DNA from: Clostridium sp. Marseille-Q2269
GTDB lineage: Bacteria > Bacillota > Clostridia > Clostridiales > Clostridiaceae
Direction: 5' to 3'
Assembly: GCF_943736985.1 (NCBI RefSeq)
Contig: NZ_CALSFS010000008.1
Location: forward strand, 1-64,000
Length of the DNA: 64,000 nucleotides
The first letter of the stretch is position 1; the number at the start of each line of letters is the position of its first letter. The notes under the pieces were generated by a model. That model was not told the DNA's origin. It worked only from the letters and a program-made list of their open reading frames with translations, and ran no database searches. Below, piece by piece: positions 17,611 to 27,170 of the stretch. Position numbers and translations under genes: made by a program.

Positions 17611-18175
17611 AATATTAGGAGTAAATAAAAATGCTTCTAAAGAAGAAATACAACACGCTTATAGAAAATTAGCTAAGAAATACCATCCTGATCAATATGG
17701 CAACAATCCACTTAGAGATTTAGCTGAACAAAAAATGAGAGAAATTAATGAGGCTTATGATTATTTAATGAAAAATCATAGTTCTCAAAATTACAATTCT
17801 AATAGCTACGGTTCCAATAACTATGCTTCTATAAGAGCAGATATAGATAGGGGTAATATATCCTCTGCTGAACAAAAATTAAATAGTATCAATGTAAGAA
17901 ATGCAGAATGGTATTATCTTATGGGCCGGGTAAACTATTCCAAAGGATGGTATGATGTAGCTCATAATTACTTTAATAATGCCTATAACCTAGATCCTTC
18001 GAATTTTGAATATAAAGATGCCTTAAATAAAATGAATAGAAATAATAATTCTTATAGAAAACCTTATTATTCTGAAAGAAGAAGTGATCCTGATATGTGT
18101 AGGATTTGCGGTACCCTTTACTGTATGGACTGTTGTTGTGAATGTTGTGGCGGAGATTTTATTAGTTGTTGTTAA
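17597..18175 (+). CDS. J-domain protein with Cys-rich tail
   Basis: A 192-residue protein. Residues 1-65 are a J domain ([21 protein letters not shown] with HPD at 30-32), which stimulates DnaK ATPase activity. The linker is rich in Asn, Ser and Tyr. The middle has a TPR-like segment ([41 protein letters not shown]). The tail has many cysteines ([21 protein letters not shown]...CC), perhaps a metal site. It is not DnaJ itself, since the G/F and central zinc domains are absent. It starts inside the DUF5685 gene behind AGGAGTG, so both probably act on the same target. Confidence 0.78.
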   Translation: MNPYEILGVNKNASKEEIQHAYRKLAKKYHPDQYGNNPLRDLAEQKMREINEAYDYLMKNHSSQNYNSNSYGSNNYASIRADIDRGNISSAEQKLNSINVRNAEWYYLMGRVNYSKGWYDVAHNYFNNAYNLDPSNFEYKDALNKMNRNNNSYRKPYYSERRSDPDMCRICGTLYCMDCCCECCGGDFISCC

Positions 18176-18199
18176 AATAATTGGGGGAGATGATAGTTT

Positions 18200-18724
18200 A
18201 TGAAAACTACCCACTTAAAATCTTCAAATATAGCTAAAGGGGGTATATTTACGGCTATAGGATTTTTACTTATTTATTTAAGCACTATATTGCCTGTAAA
18301 CAAACTGTCTTTATTAGCTACTGCTTCTGCTATTATCCCTATAGCCATAGTAAGTACAAATGCTAAAAATGGATTTTTAGTGTATTTATCCACATCAATT
18401 TTATGTTCTATAGTAGTAGGTATAAGTAGACCTCCTGTACTACTTTATATAATATTTTTCGGATTATATGGTCTAATTAAATATTATATAGAAAAATTAA
18501 ATAAAATATATATAGAAATAATATTAAAATTTTTATATTTTAACATATGCTTAGGAATTTTATTTTATATATATAGACTATTTTTTAAAGGTATTCCTAT
18601 GGTAACCACATATATATTTTTCTATTTTATTGCAGCTGAAATAGCCTTTATTGTATTTGATTATATTCTAACACTCTTTATATTTTATATTGATAAACAC
18701 TTTATTAAAAATATAAAGGGTTAA
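18200..18724 (+). CDS. Small polytopic membrane protein of unknown function
   Basis: A 174-residue hydrophobic protein with about five or six membrane segments: GIFTAIGFLLIYLSTIL, SLLATASAIIPIAIVS, FLVYLSTSILCSIVVGI, LLYIIFFGLYGLI, ILKFLYFNICLGILFYIY and YIFFYFIAAEIAFIVFDY. It resembles small ECF-transporter S-component-like or MptD-type proteins only in general character; I do not recognise it. It starts with ATG behind GGGGGAGATG, 24 nt after the J-domain gene, and is likely the last gene of that operon. Confidence 0.6.
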   Translation: MKTTHLKSSNIAKGGIFTAIGFLLIYLSTILPVNKLSLLATASAIIPIAIVSTNAKNGFLVYLSTSILCSIVVGISRPPVLLYIIFFGLYGLIKYYIEKLNKIYIEIILKFLYFNICLGILFYIYRLFFKGIPMVTTYIFFYFIAAEIAFIVFDYILTLFIFYIDKHFIKNIKG

Positions 18725-18728
18725 TATA

Positions 18729-18756
18729 TTGACAAAATTGCTCAATTTGTTATAAT
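18729..18756 (+). promoter_or_regulatory. Promoter of tRNA-Gln
   Basis: Consensus TTGACA (18729-18734), a 16-nt spacer, and TATAAT (18751-18756), about 22 nt before the tRNA. Confidence 0.75.
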
Positions 18757-18777
18757 AAATTTTGTTAATATATTTAT

Positions 18778-18852
18778 TGCCCATTCGCCAAATGGTAAGG
18801 CACCTGCCTCTGGAGCAGGCATTTGTTGGTTCGAATCCAGCATGGGCAGCCA
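18778..18852 (+). tRNA. tRNA-Gln(CTG)
   Basis: A complete cloverleaf: acceptor TGCCCAT paired with ATGGGCA (U1-A72, usual in bacterial tRNA-Gln), anticodon stem CCTGC/GCAGG with loop CTCTGGA (anticodon CTG), T loop TTCGAAT, discriminator G and encoded CCA. Confidence 0.93.
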
Positions 18853-18853
18853 G

Positions 18854-18880
18854 AAGAGTTCTTTTTAAGAACTCTTTTTT
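18854..18880 (+). terminator. Terminator after tRNA-Gln
   Basis: Stem AAGAGTTC / GAACTCTT, followed by a run of T. Confidence 0.85.
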
Positions 18881-18948
18881 ATGTTAATAAAATATACTTC
18901 ATTTGTACAAAATATATATATATATGAGTTTTAAGTGAGGTGTATAAA

Positions 18949-19353
18949 TTGAATTATAAAATTAAAAAGAAATTTTTATTTTATTCTATATTTGTAATAT
19001 TACTTACAAGTATCTTAGTAATACCGGTATATAATGCTAAAGCTTATAAAGATATTTTTGCCGAGGAAGTAAAGCAAATAACATCAACTCCATCCTCTAC
19101 CAACTTAATAATAGATGTGAGAACTCCTAAAGAATTTAGTGATGGACATATACCTAAGAGCTTAAACATTCCATTAGATGATATTAAAAATACAGTTATG
19201 TCTAAAAATATAAATAAACATACTAAAATAATTATTTACTGTAATACCGGTTCTAGAGCTAGAAAAGCATCAACTTTATTGGACTCACTAGGTTTTACTA
19301 ATATATATGTTTTAGGTGGTTTGAATTCATGGCCATATCCTCTAGAATATTGA
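18949..19353 (+). CDS. Membrane-anchored rhodanese-domain protein
   Basis: Start taken at the TTG after AAGTGAGG with eight bases spacing; a GTG at 18940 overlaps that site. The N-terminal signal anchor (KFLFYSIFVILLTSILVIPVY) is followed by one rhodanese domain: LIIDVRTPKEFSDGHIPKSLNIPLDDI, then IIIYCNTGSRARKAS with the active-site Cys, and GLNSWPYPLEY. The product is secreted or exported but tethered. Rhodaneses carry sulfur as persulfide; the acceptor is unknown. It sits between tRNA-Gln and the leuS T-box and appears to be a single-gene unit. Confidence 0.82.
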   Translation: MNYKIKKKFLFYSIFVILLTSILVIPVYNAKAYKDIFAEEVKQITSTPSSTNLIIDVRTPKEFSDGHIPKSLNIPLDDIKNTVMSKNINKHTKIIIYCNTGSRARKASTLLDSLGFTNIYVLGGLNSWPYPLEY

Positions 19354-19377
19354 TTAAAATATATATTTAGTAATCCC

Positions 19378-19406
19378 TTGACAATATATGTATCATAATA
19401 TACAAT
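19378..19406 (+). promoter_or_regulatory. leuS: leuS promoter
   Basis: TTGACA (19378-19383), a 17-nt spacer, and TACAAT (19401-19406). It precedes the T-box leader. Confidence 0.75.
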
Positions 19407-19429
19407 TGAGTATAACTTAATATTAAAAG

Positions 19430-19645
19430 TATTGAACAGGAGTAGTAATATTTCTTCTATTACAAAGAGAACTGTTGGTTGGTGGAAAACAGTATAGAAA
19501 AATATGAACTTGCCTAGGAGCTTGTCTGTTAAAAACAGACACGGGTAAAACCGTTATTTTTATAAGAGAAATCTATTTTTTATAGATTTAATTAGAGTGG
19601 TACCGCGAATAACCTTTCGTCTCTATAAGAGATGAGAGGTTTTTT
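19430..19645 (+). promoter_or_regulatory. T-box leader (leucine) of leuS
   Basis: The leader has the T-box marks: GAACAGGAGTAGTAA, then AGAGAACTG with GGTTGGTGG, GAACTTGCC (specifier region), and AGAGTGGTACCGCGA (19594-19608). The latter is the T-box that reads the CCA end of uncharged tRNA. Terminator arms AACCTTTCGTCTCT and AGAGATGAGAGGTT (19611-19640) with a T tract follow. The candidate specifier is CTT or TTG within GAACTTGCC; both are leucine codons, which fits leuS. Uncharged tRNA-Leu should stabilise the antiterminator. Confidence 0.93.
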
Positions 19646-19732
19646 ATTTATAATTAAATAGATTATACAAAATTTATTTGATTATAACTTAAATTGTAAA
19701 TAATAATTTATAAAATAGATAGGAGGATTATT

Positions 19733-22174
19733 ATGGGAAACTATAGTACTAAAATTGATAAAAAATGGCAAACAAGATGGAATGAAGATTCTTTATACAA
19801 ATTTAATAATGAAAATTTAGATAAAAAATTATATGTACTTGAAATGTTTTCTTATCCATCAGGAAGTAAATTACATGCAGGACACTGGTTTAACTATGGC
19901 CCTGTAGATTCTTGGGCAAGGTTTAAAAGAATGCAAGGTTATAATGTATTCCAACCTATGGGCTTTGATGCTTTCGGTCTTCCAGCTGAAAACTATGCAA
20001 TAAAAACAGGTATACATCCAAAGGATTCTACATTTAAAAATATAGAAACTATGGAACAACAATTAAAAGCTATGGGTGCTATGTTTAACTGGGAAAATGA
20101 AGTTATAACTTGCTCACCAGACTACTATAAATGGACTCAATGGGTATTTTTAAAACTATACGAAAAAGGATTGGCTTATAAAAAGAAGGCTCCTGTTAAT
20201 TGGTGCCCAAGTTGCAATACTGTTCTTGCTAACGAACAAGTTATAGACGGAAAATGTGAAAGATGCGATAGTAATGTTGACAAAAAAAATCTAGAACAAT
20301 GGTTCTTAAAAATAACTGACTATGCAGATGAATTGTTAGAAAAACTTGATGATTTAGATTGGCCTGAAAAAACTAAATCTATGCAAAAACACTGGATCGG
20401 TAAATCTGTAGGTGCTGAAGTTACATTTAACGTATTAGATTCAGACTTAAGCTTTAATGTATTTACTACAAGGGTAGATACATTATTTGGAGTTACTTAT
20501 GTAGTTTTAGCTCCAGAGAATGAATTAGTGGATAAATTGACTACATCAGAAAATAAAGCTGAAGTTGAAGTATATAAAGATCAAGCTACAAATCAATCTG
20601 ATATAGAAAGACAATCTATAACTCGGGAAAAAACTGGTGTATTCTCAGGCTCATATGCTATAAACCCTATAAACGGTAAAAAAGTTCCTATATGGATAGG
20701 AGATTATGTCTTAAATACCTATGGAACTGGTTGTGTAATGGCGGTTCCTGCTCATGATGAAAGAGACTTTGCTTTTGCTACTAAATACAACCTTCCTATG
20801 GAAAGAGTTATAGAGGGTGGCAATTCTCTTCCTTATACAGAATACGGTAAGATAATAAATAGTGGAGAATTTAATGGATTATCTGTAGATAAGGGTAAAG
20901 AAGCTGTAATATCAAAACTAGAATCTATGAATCTTGGTAGAAAAAAAATAAACTATAGATTAAGAGATTGGCTTATATCAAGACAAAGATATTGGGGTGC
21001 ACCTATTCCTATAATTTACTGTGAAAAATGCGGTGCAGTAGAAGTTCCAATAGCACAACTTCCTGTAGAACTACCTTATAATGTAGAATTTTCTCCAGAT
21101 GGTAAATCACCTTTAGGGAAATGTGATGAATTTATAAATACAACTTGTCCAAAATGTGGTGGACCCGCAAGAAGAGAAGCAGATACACTAGACACCTTTG
21201 TATGTTCCTCTTGGTATTATTTAAGATATCCAGATAATAATAATTCAGAAGAACCATTTAATTCTGAGTTAATAAATAAACTACTTCCAGTGGATAAATA
21301 TGTTGGTGGTCCAGAACATGCTTGTATGCATCTTTTATATGCTAGATTTATAACTAAAGCATTAAGAGACATGGGATATCTAAACTTTGATGAACCATTC
21401 TTATCTCTTACTCATCAAGGCTTAATACTAGGGCCTGACGGTTTAAAAATGAGTAAATCTAAAGGAAATACTATATCTCCTGATGATTATATAAGTGAAT
21501 TTGGAGCAGATGTGTTTAGAATGTACCTAATGTTTGGATTTGATTATACAGAAGGTGGAGCTTGGAGTGACGATGCTATAAAATCTATTGGAAGATTTGT
21601 AGATAGAGTAGAAAGAATATTGGAAAATTCTATAGAAGAAATAAAAAATAGTAAAAATAATAAATCTACTACTGATAAAGATGAAAAAGAATTAAATTAC
21701 GTAAGACATCATAGTATTAAATCTATAACTGAAGATATTGATAAAATGCAATTTAATACTTCTATAGCTAGACTAATGGAATTCACAAACAGCCTATCCA
21801 AATATTTAGGCAATGATACTATTAAAAATGCTTCATTCTTAAAAGAAAGTATAATTGACTTTATAAGACTATTGGCCCCTTTTGCTCCTCATTTTGCTGA
21901 AGAACAATGGGAACTTTTAGGGCTAAATTCTTCTGTTTTCAATGAAAGTTGGCCTGAATTTGATACTAAAGCTTTAATAAAAGATGAAGTTGAAATAGCT
22001 ATACAAGTAAATGGTAAAATAAAAGCTAAAATAAATATATCAACTAGCTCATCGGAAAATGAAATAAAAGAAGAATCGTTGAATAATCAAGATATCAAGA
22101 ATGCTATAGGTGATAAAGAAATAAAAAAAGTTATAGTAATAAAAAATAGATTAGTTAATATAGTTGCAAAATAA
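19733..22174 (+). CDS. leuS: Leucyl-tRNA synthetase
   Basis: An 813-residue class I synthetase. HIGH-type motif HAGHW near residues 47-51 ([13 protein letters not shown]), zinc-knuckle cysteines [10 protein letters not shown] and CEKCGAVEV...CPKCGG, CP1 editing-domain signatures ([19 protein letters not shown] and AVPAHDERD), KMSKS at [10 protein letters not shown], and a C-terminal anticodon-binding region ending LVNIVAK. Length and order are normal. It starts behind AGGAGGATT downstream of its T-box. It charges tRNA-Leu in the cytoplasm. Confidence 0.98.
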   Translation: MGNYSTKIDKKWQTRWNEDSLYKFNNENLDKKLYVLEMFSYPSGSKLHAGHWFNYGPVDSWARFKRMQGYNVFQPMGFDAFGLPAENYAIKTGIHPKDSTFKNIETMEQQLKAMGAMFNWENEVITCSPDYYKWTQWVFLKLYEKGLAYKKKAPVNWCPSCNTVLANEQVIDGKCERCDSNVDKKNLEQWFLKITDYADELLEKLDDLDWPEKTKSMQKHWIGKSVGAEVTFNVLDSDLSFNVFTTRVDTLFGVTYVVLAPENELVDKLTTSENKAEVEVYKDQATNQSDIERQSITREKTGVFSGSYAINPINGKKVPIWIGDYVLNTYGTGCVMAVPAHDERDFAFATKYNLPMERVIEGGNSLPYTEYGKIINSGEFNGLSVDKGKEAVISKLESMNLGRKKINYRLRDWLISRQRYWGAPIPIIYCEKCGAVEVPIAQLPVELPYNVEFSPDGKSPLGKCDEFINTTCPKCGGPARREADTLDTFVCSSWYYLRYPDNNNSEEPFNSELINKLLPVDKYVGGPEHACMHLLYARFITKALRDMGYLNFDEPFLSLTHQGLILGPDGLKMSKSKGNTISPDDYISEFGADVFRMYLMFGFDYTEGGAWSDDAIKSIGRFVDRVERILENSIEEIKNSKNNKSTTDKDEKELNYVRHHSIKSITEDIDKMQFNTSIARLMEFTNSLSKYLGNDTIKNASFLKESIIDFIRLLAPFAPHFAEEQWELLGLNSSVFNESWPEFDTKALIKDEVEIAIQVNGKIKAKINISTSSSENEIKEESLNNQDIKNAIGDKEIKKVIVIKNRLVNIVAK

Positions 22175-22194
22175 TATAAAATTTTATAATTTTT

Positions 22195-22228
22195 AAAGGT
22201 GAGTTATACTTATAACTCACCTTTAATT
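22195..22228 (+). terminator. Terminator after leuS
   Basis: A 13-bp perfect stem AAAGGTGAGTTAT / ATAACTCACCTTT with a 4-nt loop, then AATTTT. Confidence 0.85.
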
Positions 22229-22321
22229 TTATTAAATCCTTATTTGTTTTTACTATTTATATTCTAAAAAATTAATATATAATTTTACTAGTAAATCATT
22301 AACCTATATTAGTAAGTCATA

Positions 22322-23110
22322 TTATTTATACATTTCTATAGTTTTTTCTGTAGATTTTAAAAGACTATTTAATTCAAATACTTCCCCTTCTTCTATAAGC
22401 TTATTTAATTGGGCCTGATACCTATTTGAATCTATAATCTTACCCATAGATTGTAAAATTAAAATATTATCCATTATGTAAGATACTAAACTTGATTTTA
22501 CCTCAAAAAGCTTTTGGGCGTCTTTTATTTCATCTTTTATTTCCATCATTAGTTCATCTAAGTTGAAAGCGGCATCTGCAGCTGATTTAAGTTTTAACTT
22601 TATATCTTCAGGTATTTGATGTTTGTATTTATAATTTAATGAATGTTCTATAGTAGCCCAAAAGTTCATAGCTAATGTTCTTATTTGAAGTTCTGCTAAA
22701 ATATCCTTTTCCCCTTCTGCCATGCTAACCGGATATTTTATAATCATATGGTAACTTCTATAACCGCTGTTTTTTACATTAGTTACATAATCTTTTTCAT
22801 ATATTATGTTCATATCTTTTCTTTGCCTTACTAGTTCTACTACTCTTTCTATATCGCTAGTAAATTGGCACATTATTCTTATACCAGATATATCTTCCAT
22901 TTCATAAGAGATTCTATCTAGTGGTATATTAAATTTGTTTGCTTTTTCTAAAATACTAGAAATTTCTTTTACTCTTCCCGTAACAAATTCTATAGGGGAA
23001 TATTCATTTTCTTCTCTATATTCTTTTCTTATGCTTCTAAATTTAACCTTGAGTTCTTCTACTGCTTGCTTGTATGGTATCAAAAAAGTTTTCCATTCAC
23101 CTAATGCCAT
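22322..23110 (-). CDS. Small alarmone ((p)ppGpp) synthetase, RelA/SpoT domain only
   Basis: The ATG start (23110) follows AAAGGGTG; a TTG six codons upstream overlaps the site. About 262 residues with one RelA/SpoT synthetase domain: IEFVTGRVKEISSILEK, DISGIRIMCQFTSDIERV, NSGYRSYHMIIKYPV and AELQIRTLAMNFWATIEHSLNYKYK. There is no HD hydrolase and no TGS/ACT tail, so it matches small synthetases of the RelP/RelQ type, which transfer pyrophosphate from ATP to GDP/GTP during stress. The C-terminal helical region (MGKIIDSNRYQAQLNKLIEEGE) supports tetramer formation in homologues. Monocistronic by appearance. Confidence 0.88.
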   Translation of the reverse strand: MALGEWKTFLIPYKQAVEELKVKFRSIRKEYREENEYSPIEFVTGRVKEISSILEKANKFNIPLDRISYEMEDISGIRIMCQFTSDIERVVELVRQRKDMNIIYEKDYVTNVKNSGYRSYHMIIKYPVSMAEGEKDILAELQIRTLAMNFWATIEHSLNYKYKHQIPEDIKLKLKSAADAAFNLDELMMEIKDEIKDAQKLFEVKSSLVSYIMDNILILQSMGKIIDSNRYQAQLNKLIEEGEVFELNSLLKSTEKTIEMYK

Positions 23111-23274
23111 GTCATTCACCCTTTTCAATATGTGCTTTAAAATTCATAAATAATTCCAAGTAATATATTGCTATTATATATTATTTTGATATTATAATTA
23201 TATATAATATTATAATTATAGTATTTGATATAATTATAATATCAGATATGAATGGGAAAATGAAGGTGATAATT

Positions 23275-24108
23275 TTGGATTACTGTGAATCGCATGAAGA
23301 TAATGCTAATGATTGGAAGATATATAAGGAAAATAGCCCTGAATGGTTAAAAGAAAAGTCACTTCTATATGAAAGAAAAGTCACCTGCCCTGTATGTGGT
23401 AATGTATTCATGGCGAAAGCTGTAAAGACCTCTTCTTATAGAATTTTAAAAAAAGACTCTGATCTTTTTATAAGATATTCTATTATAAATCCTTATTTTT
23501 ATGATGTTTGGATTTGTAATGAATGTGGTTATGCAGCTATGAAAAAAGATTTTAATAGTATAAAAAACTTTCAAATAGATTCTGTAAAAGAAGGAATAAC
23601 AGAAAATTGGATACCTAGAGAATATCCTGAAATATATAATGTAGATATAGCAATTGAAAGATTTAAATTATCTTTGTTAAATTATGTAGTTCTTGAATCT
23701 CCTTCAAGCAAAAAAGGCTTTAATTGTTTAAAATTAGCTTGGATGTATAGACTAAAAAATAATTATGATAAAGAAAATTTATTTTTAAATGAAGCTTTAG
23801 GTTGTCTTAAAGAATCCTATTTTTTAGAGGATTTCCCCATATATGGTATGGATAGATATACTACCACCTATTTAGTTGCAGAATTAATGCGAAGAACAGG
23901 CAGTAGTGAAGAAGCTTTACGTTGGTTTAGTAACGTTATAACTGCTCATGGAATTTCTAGTAGGTTAAAAAACTTAGCTAGAGATCAAAAGGATCTTATA
24001 AAAGAAGAAATGAACAAAATACATATAACTTCTGAAGAATCTACATACAACAAAAATGATAAACTTAATAATAAAAAAAAGAAGGAGACAATCTTTACTA
24101 AATTTTAA
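23275..24108 (+). CDS. DUF2225 protein with zinc-binding cysteines
   Basis: Start chosen at the TTG (23275) behind GAAGGTG; an ATG nine codons upstream has no ribosome site. About 277 residues. Early CPVCGNVF and later CNECGYAA suggest a metal ribbon, and the family core EYPEIYNVDIAIERFKLSLLNYVV continues into TPR-like helices (AWMYRLKNNYDKENLFLNEAL, then LVAELMRRTGSSEEALRWFSNVI). A basic Lys/Asn-rich tail follows. DUF2225 proteins are widespread in clostridia; the function is unknown. Confidence 0.78.
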   Translation: MDYCESHEDNANDWKIYKENSPEWLKEKSLLYERKVTCPVCGNVFMAKAVKTSSYRILKKDSDLFIRYSIINPYFYDVWICNECGYAAMKKDFNSIKNFQIDSVKEGITENWIPREYPEIYNVDIAIERFKLSLLNYVVLESPSSKKGFNCLKLAWMYRLKNNYDKENLFLNEALGCLKESYFLEDFPIYGMDRYTTTYLVAELMRRTGSSEEALRWFSNVITAHGISSRLKNLARDQKDLIKEEMNKIHITSEESTYNKNDKLNNKKKKETIFTKF

Positions 24109-24117
24109 AGAAAATAA

Positions 24118-24170
24118 AAATTCTATAGAAATATTTCTATAGAATTTATGAATGGACCCTATATTCATAA
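24118..24170. terminator. Palindromic terminator pair
   Basis: A 30-nt perfect palindrome (arms AAATTCTATAGAAAT) at 24118-24147 directly follows the DUF2225 stop. A second hairpin TTATGAAT/ATTCATAA (24146-24170) comes next. Confidence 0.5.
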
Positions 24171-24267
24171 AATATATATTGTCTCTTCTAAATTATATGT
24201 TTAATAGTCCCTGAAATAAAGAAATATTATATAATAATATACAATGTTTCTTTATTTGCCCATTATA

Positions 24268-24299
24268 AATCCCGTAAATTTAAACTATCTTTACGGGAT
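24268..24299 (-). terminator. Terminator overlapping the stop codon
   Basis: Arms ATCCCGTAAA (24268-24277) and TTTACGGGAT (24290-24299). The TAA stop of the phosphoesterase gene is in the loop, so the hairpin is partly coding. Confidence 0.6.
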
Positions 24300-24966
24300 C
24301 AAAATTTATATGGTCACAGGAAGTTAAATAGTATTCTGTTCCATCTCTCAGCCCTTCTAATGATCTTGTTGTGCTTATTCCATGTAAATGTCCATATATA
24401 ACTTTATCTACCTTATATTCCTTTAAAAGCTCAGTTATAGGTGAATCCTGAAATTTATCATTAGTAGCAGGATAATGTAACATTACTATAAATTTTTTTA
24501 TCCCTGATTTTTTTGCCGAGTCTAGTGATAATCTTAGTCTTATAAGTTCTCTTCTATATATCTTTTCATCATGAATTGTAAAATTATCTGATGGTTTAGG
24601 AATCCATCCCCTTGTTCCACATATAGCATAATCCTCATATACAAAAAAATTGTTTTGTATAAAATTCATATCTTCATACAATTTATTCAATTTAGTTATG
24701 GAACTCCACCAATAATCATGATTACCCTTTATTAGAATTTTTCTTCCTTTTAAATTATGAATCCATTCCAAATCCTGCAGTCCATCTTCCATTTTCATGG
24801 ACCAAGAAATATCTCCTGCAATAAGAATTGTATCCTTTTCTGTTATTTTAGTTTCCCAGTTTTCTTTTATTCTTTCATGATGCATAAACCATCTATCTCC
24901 GAATATATCCATAGGCTTATCTTCATTAAAAGCTAAATGTAAATCTGATATTGCATATAAGCTCAC
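24280..24966 (-). CDS. Calcineurin-like metallophosphoesterase
   Basis: A 228-residue enzyme starting at GTG behind GAGGTGATAGG. All metallophosphoesterase motifs are present: DLHLAF, GDISWSM, IKGNHDYWW, HYPATND and YGHLHG. The metal pair (Mn or Fe) is held by these Asp, His and Asn residues. The length and the DISWSM context match the YkuE/Ser-Thr phosphatase-like subgroup, whose substrates are mostly unknown. It precedes nothing else on its strand; the FlhB-like gene is 14 or more nt upstream and may be in the same operon. Confidence 0.82.
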   Translation of the reverse strand: MSLYAISDLHLAFNEDKPMDIFGDRWFMHHERIKENWETKITEKDTILIAGDISWSMKMEDGLQDLEWIHNLKGRKILIKGNHDYWWSSITKLNKLYEDMNFIQNNFFVYEDYAICGTRGWIPKPSDNFTIHDEKIYRRELIRLRLSLDSAKKSGIKKFIVMLHYPATNDKFQDSPITELLKEYKVDKVIYGHLHGISTTRSLEGLRDGTEYYLTSCDHINFDPVKIV

Positions 24967-24979
24967 CCTATCACCTCTA

Positions 24980-25240
24980 TTATTTTATTCTTTCATCTAT
25001 TTCCATAACATATGCTATTACTTTTGCTACTGCATCATATAATTCGTAGGGTATGGAATCTCCTATATCTACATTAGTTAAAAGATTTGCCAATTCTTTA
25101 TCATAAACTATAGGTACCTTTTCTTGTGTGGCTTTTTCTAAAATTTTATCTGCTACATATCCCATACCAGCAGCAGTAACCACTGGAGATGTGTAACTTT
25201 CTTCATATTTTAAAGCTGCAACCTTCTTTCTTTCATTCAC
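24980..25240 (-). CDS. FlhB C-terminal-domain-like export protein
   Basis: Start GTG at 25240 behind GGGTGATT; an earlier GTG (25249) overlaps the site. About 86 residues resembling the cytoplasmic C-terminal part of FlhB/YscU: NERKKVAALKYEES, SPVVTAAGMGYVADKILEKATQEKVPIVYDKELA. The usual autocleaved NPTH sequence of FlhB is replaced by TSPV, so the substrate-switch cleavage is not conserved. Stand-alone homologues of this type (YlqH-like) occur in Bacillus and clostridia outside the flagellar operon; the function is unclear. It follows a FliK-like gene by about 10 nt. Confidence 0.78.
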   Translation of the reverse strand: MNERKKVAALKYEESYTSPVVTAAGMGYVADKILEKATQEKVPIVYDKELANLLTNVDIGDSIPYELYDAVAKVIAYVMEIDERIK

Positions 25241-25260
25241 AATAATCACCCAATCTTTTA

Positions 25261-26907
25261 TTATGCTTTAATATCAATAGCATTTAAATTGTTATCACTA
25301 AAAAATTCTCTACAATTTGATATATTGAAAATATCTACTTTTTGCTCTACTTTTACAAAAATATTATACCCTATACTGCCCATATCTTCTATAAGTTTAT
25401 TTTTCCCTTTATTTAATAAACCTACCCATTCTTTCATAGTTTTTATGTTTATCTCCATATTACTATTTTTAAGAGTTATATAAGCATCCACTATGTCCAT
25501 ATTAGCCGTAGCTATAGATGTAGCTATCTTTACATTACTAGAGTCTATCTTTTTCCCTTTACCTCTTTCATCCTTTATTATAATTTTACAATCACACTGA
25601 TTTTCTTTAAAATTTAAAGGTAAATCTAGATAATAGTATTCATTAGATATGGTATTAAACATTTTAAAATTATTTATATTATTTTTTAATGTTCCCATTA
25701 TTTTATCATAGGATGAATTATTGCTATGTTTTAACATTTCCATCAGGTTTTTAGCTATATTTTTTATCTCATTTGTCTTTATATTTATTTGTTCTTTTAT
25801 ATCTGAAGAATCTATTTGTACTTTGTTGGATGCCATTTCTATTGATTTTGTTTTAACATTTTTTGTAGTTTCATTAACTAGAGTTTTATCCATTACTTCA
25901 GTATTTTCTAACTTTACTTTTAATCCTAGTATGTCTTGCTCTTCTTTAGTAAAATTTTTTAATATTCCATTTAAATCTTTCTCTTTTAACAATAAATCTC
26001 TTACCAAATTTATATTCTCTTGTTTTCCTGTGGCTATAAATTTTTTAAAAGTAGATACCAATTCATTATTTATATCATTTTCAGTACTATTATTAAAATT
26101 TTTTATTTCTTTTGATTGTGCTTCTTCCCCTATAATATTATCTCCATTAGATGCATTTGTTACTACAGACATTTCTTTATTGTTTATGGCAGATTTATTT
26201 AATTCTTTATCCATATTGTTTATTTTATTATAAATACTAGATTCTTTAAAAACTTCCCTAAAAGCCTTTATGTTTTCCTCCGTAAGATCTACATTAGTTT
26301 CTAATAATACAAATAAGTCTTCTTGTGTTAAGCTTTCTAATTGGTTAAATAGCCCTTTTAATATATTACTTATTTGTTGTCCTTTAGCACTTTGAAGATC
26401 TATTCCTTTACCTTTTATATAGTTTTGTATAAAGGCATCTCCTTCTTCAGAATTACTTTTTAATTTTTCCATAAAGTTAGACAAATTTATAATTTTTAAT
26501 ATATTATCTTTGGTTAAAGGCATATTATGCTTTATCATTTTCTCCAATAAGGGATATTCTTCTTTATTTAGTTTTATGTTTTCTTTGAGCAATAAATTCT
26601 CTATAGAATTTTGCTGTTTTTGTTGCTCCTCTACTAAATTACCTTCTAAAAATTTTAAAACTAGCTTCCCTTCTTCAAAGCCTAAAACTTTAAATTTAAG
26701 CAGCCCATTAGGTAGCATTCCTTTTAAGTCTTCAATAGAAGCCTTAAACTGCCATCCATCTATTAATTTTAATATTGCTTCTCCTTGGCTCTCCCCTTGC
26801 CCAATTACCCTTGCAGCAAAAATCTCATCTATTTCAAAAGAAAGCTTACTAGATATTTTTTTTGTATTACTATTATAAACATTATTTATATTTAAAATGC
26901 CTGGCAT
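25261..26907 (-). CDS. Flagellar hook-length control-like (FliK-like) protein
   Basis: Start at the ATG after AGAGGTGAT; an earlier start 34 codons upstream has no site. About 548 residues, mostly low-complexity Asn/Lys/Glu-rich helix, with an early LSFEIDEIFAARVIGQGESQGEAILKLI and GWQFKASIEDLKGMLP segment. The C-terminal 150 residues look folded (YYLDLPLNFKENQCDCKIIIKDERGKGK and NSNMEINIKTMKEWVGLLN). This is the FliK C-terminal/YlqG style. It precedes the FlhB-like gene, so the pair may form a small export checkpoint unrelated to the flagellar operon. Function not established. Confidence 0.6.
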   Translation of the reverse strand: MPGILNINNVYNSNTKKISSKLSFEIDEIFAARVIGQGESQGEAILKLIDGWQFKASIEDLKGMLPNGLLKFKVLGFEEGKLVLKFLEGNLVEEQQKQQNSIENLLLKENIKLNKEEYPLLEKMIKHNMPLTKDNILKIINLSNFMEKLKSNSEEGDAFIQNYIKGKGIDLQSAKGQQISNILKGLFNQLESLTQEDLFVLLETNVDLTEENIKAFREVFKESSIYNKINNMDKELNKSAINNKEMSVVTNASNGDNIIGEEAQSKEIKNFNNSTENDINNELVSTFKKFIATGKQENINLVRDLLLKEKDLNGILKNFTKEEQDILGLKVKLENTEVMDKTLVNETTKNVKTKSIEMASNKVQIDSSDIKEQINIKTNEIKNIAKNLMEMLKHSNNSSYDKIMGTLKNNINNFKMFNTISNEYYYLDLPLNFKENQCDCKIIIKDERGKGKKIDSSNVKIATSIATANMDIVDAYITLKNSNMEINIKTMKEWVGLLNKGKNKLIEDMGSIGYNIFVKVEQKVDIFNISNCREFFSDNNLNAIDIKA

Positions 26908-27112
26908 ATTAATATCACCTCTTATAATATCTTGCATAGACTTACTACACGAATTATATTTACATACTTTATTATCTATTATCGTACTACATATATATTT
27001 ACTAAACAAACTAAAAAAGAGTATTATTATATTCCTCTATGATTAAAACTTCTAAATATAATTTAAAATCCTATATTATTAAATAAAATCATTATTTTTC
27101 TGTATAAAAAAT

Positions 27113-27146
27113 ACTGATTAAATAGGTAAATAACTATTTAATCAGT
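27113..27146 (-). terminator. Terminator after ribU
   Basis: Stem ACTGATTAAATAG / CTATTTAATCAGT, followed on the minus strand by ATTTTTTA. Confidence 0.8.
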
Positions 27147-27170
27147 TGTTATAATACTTACATTTTATTT

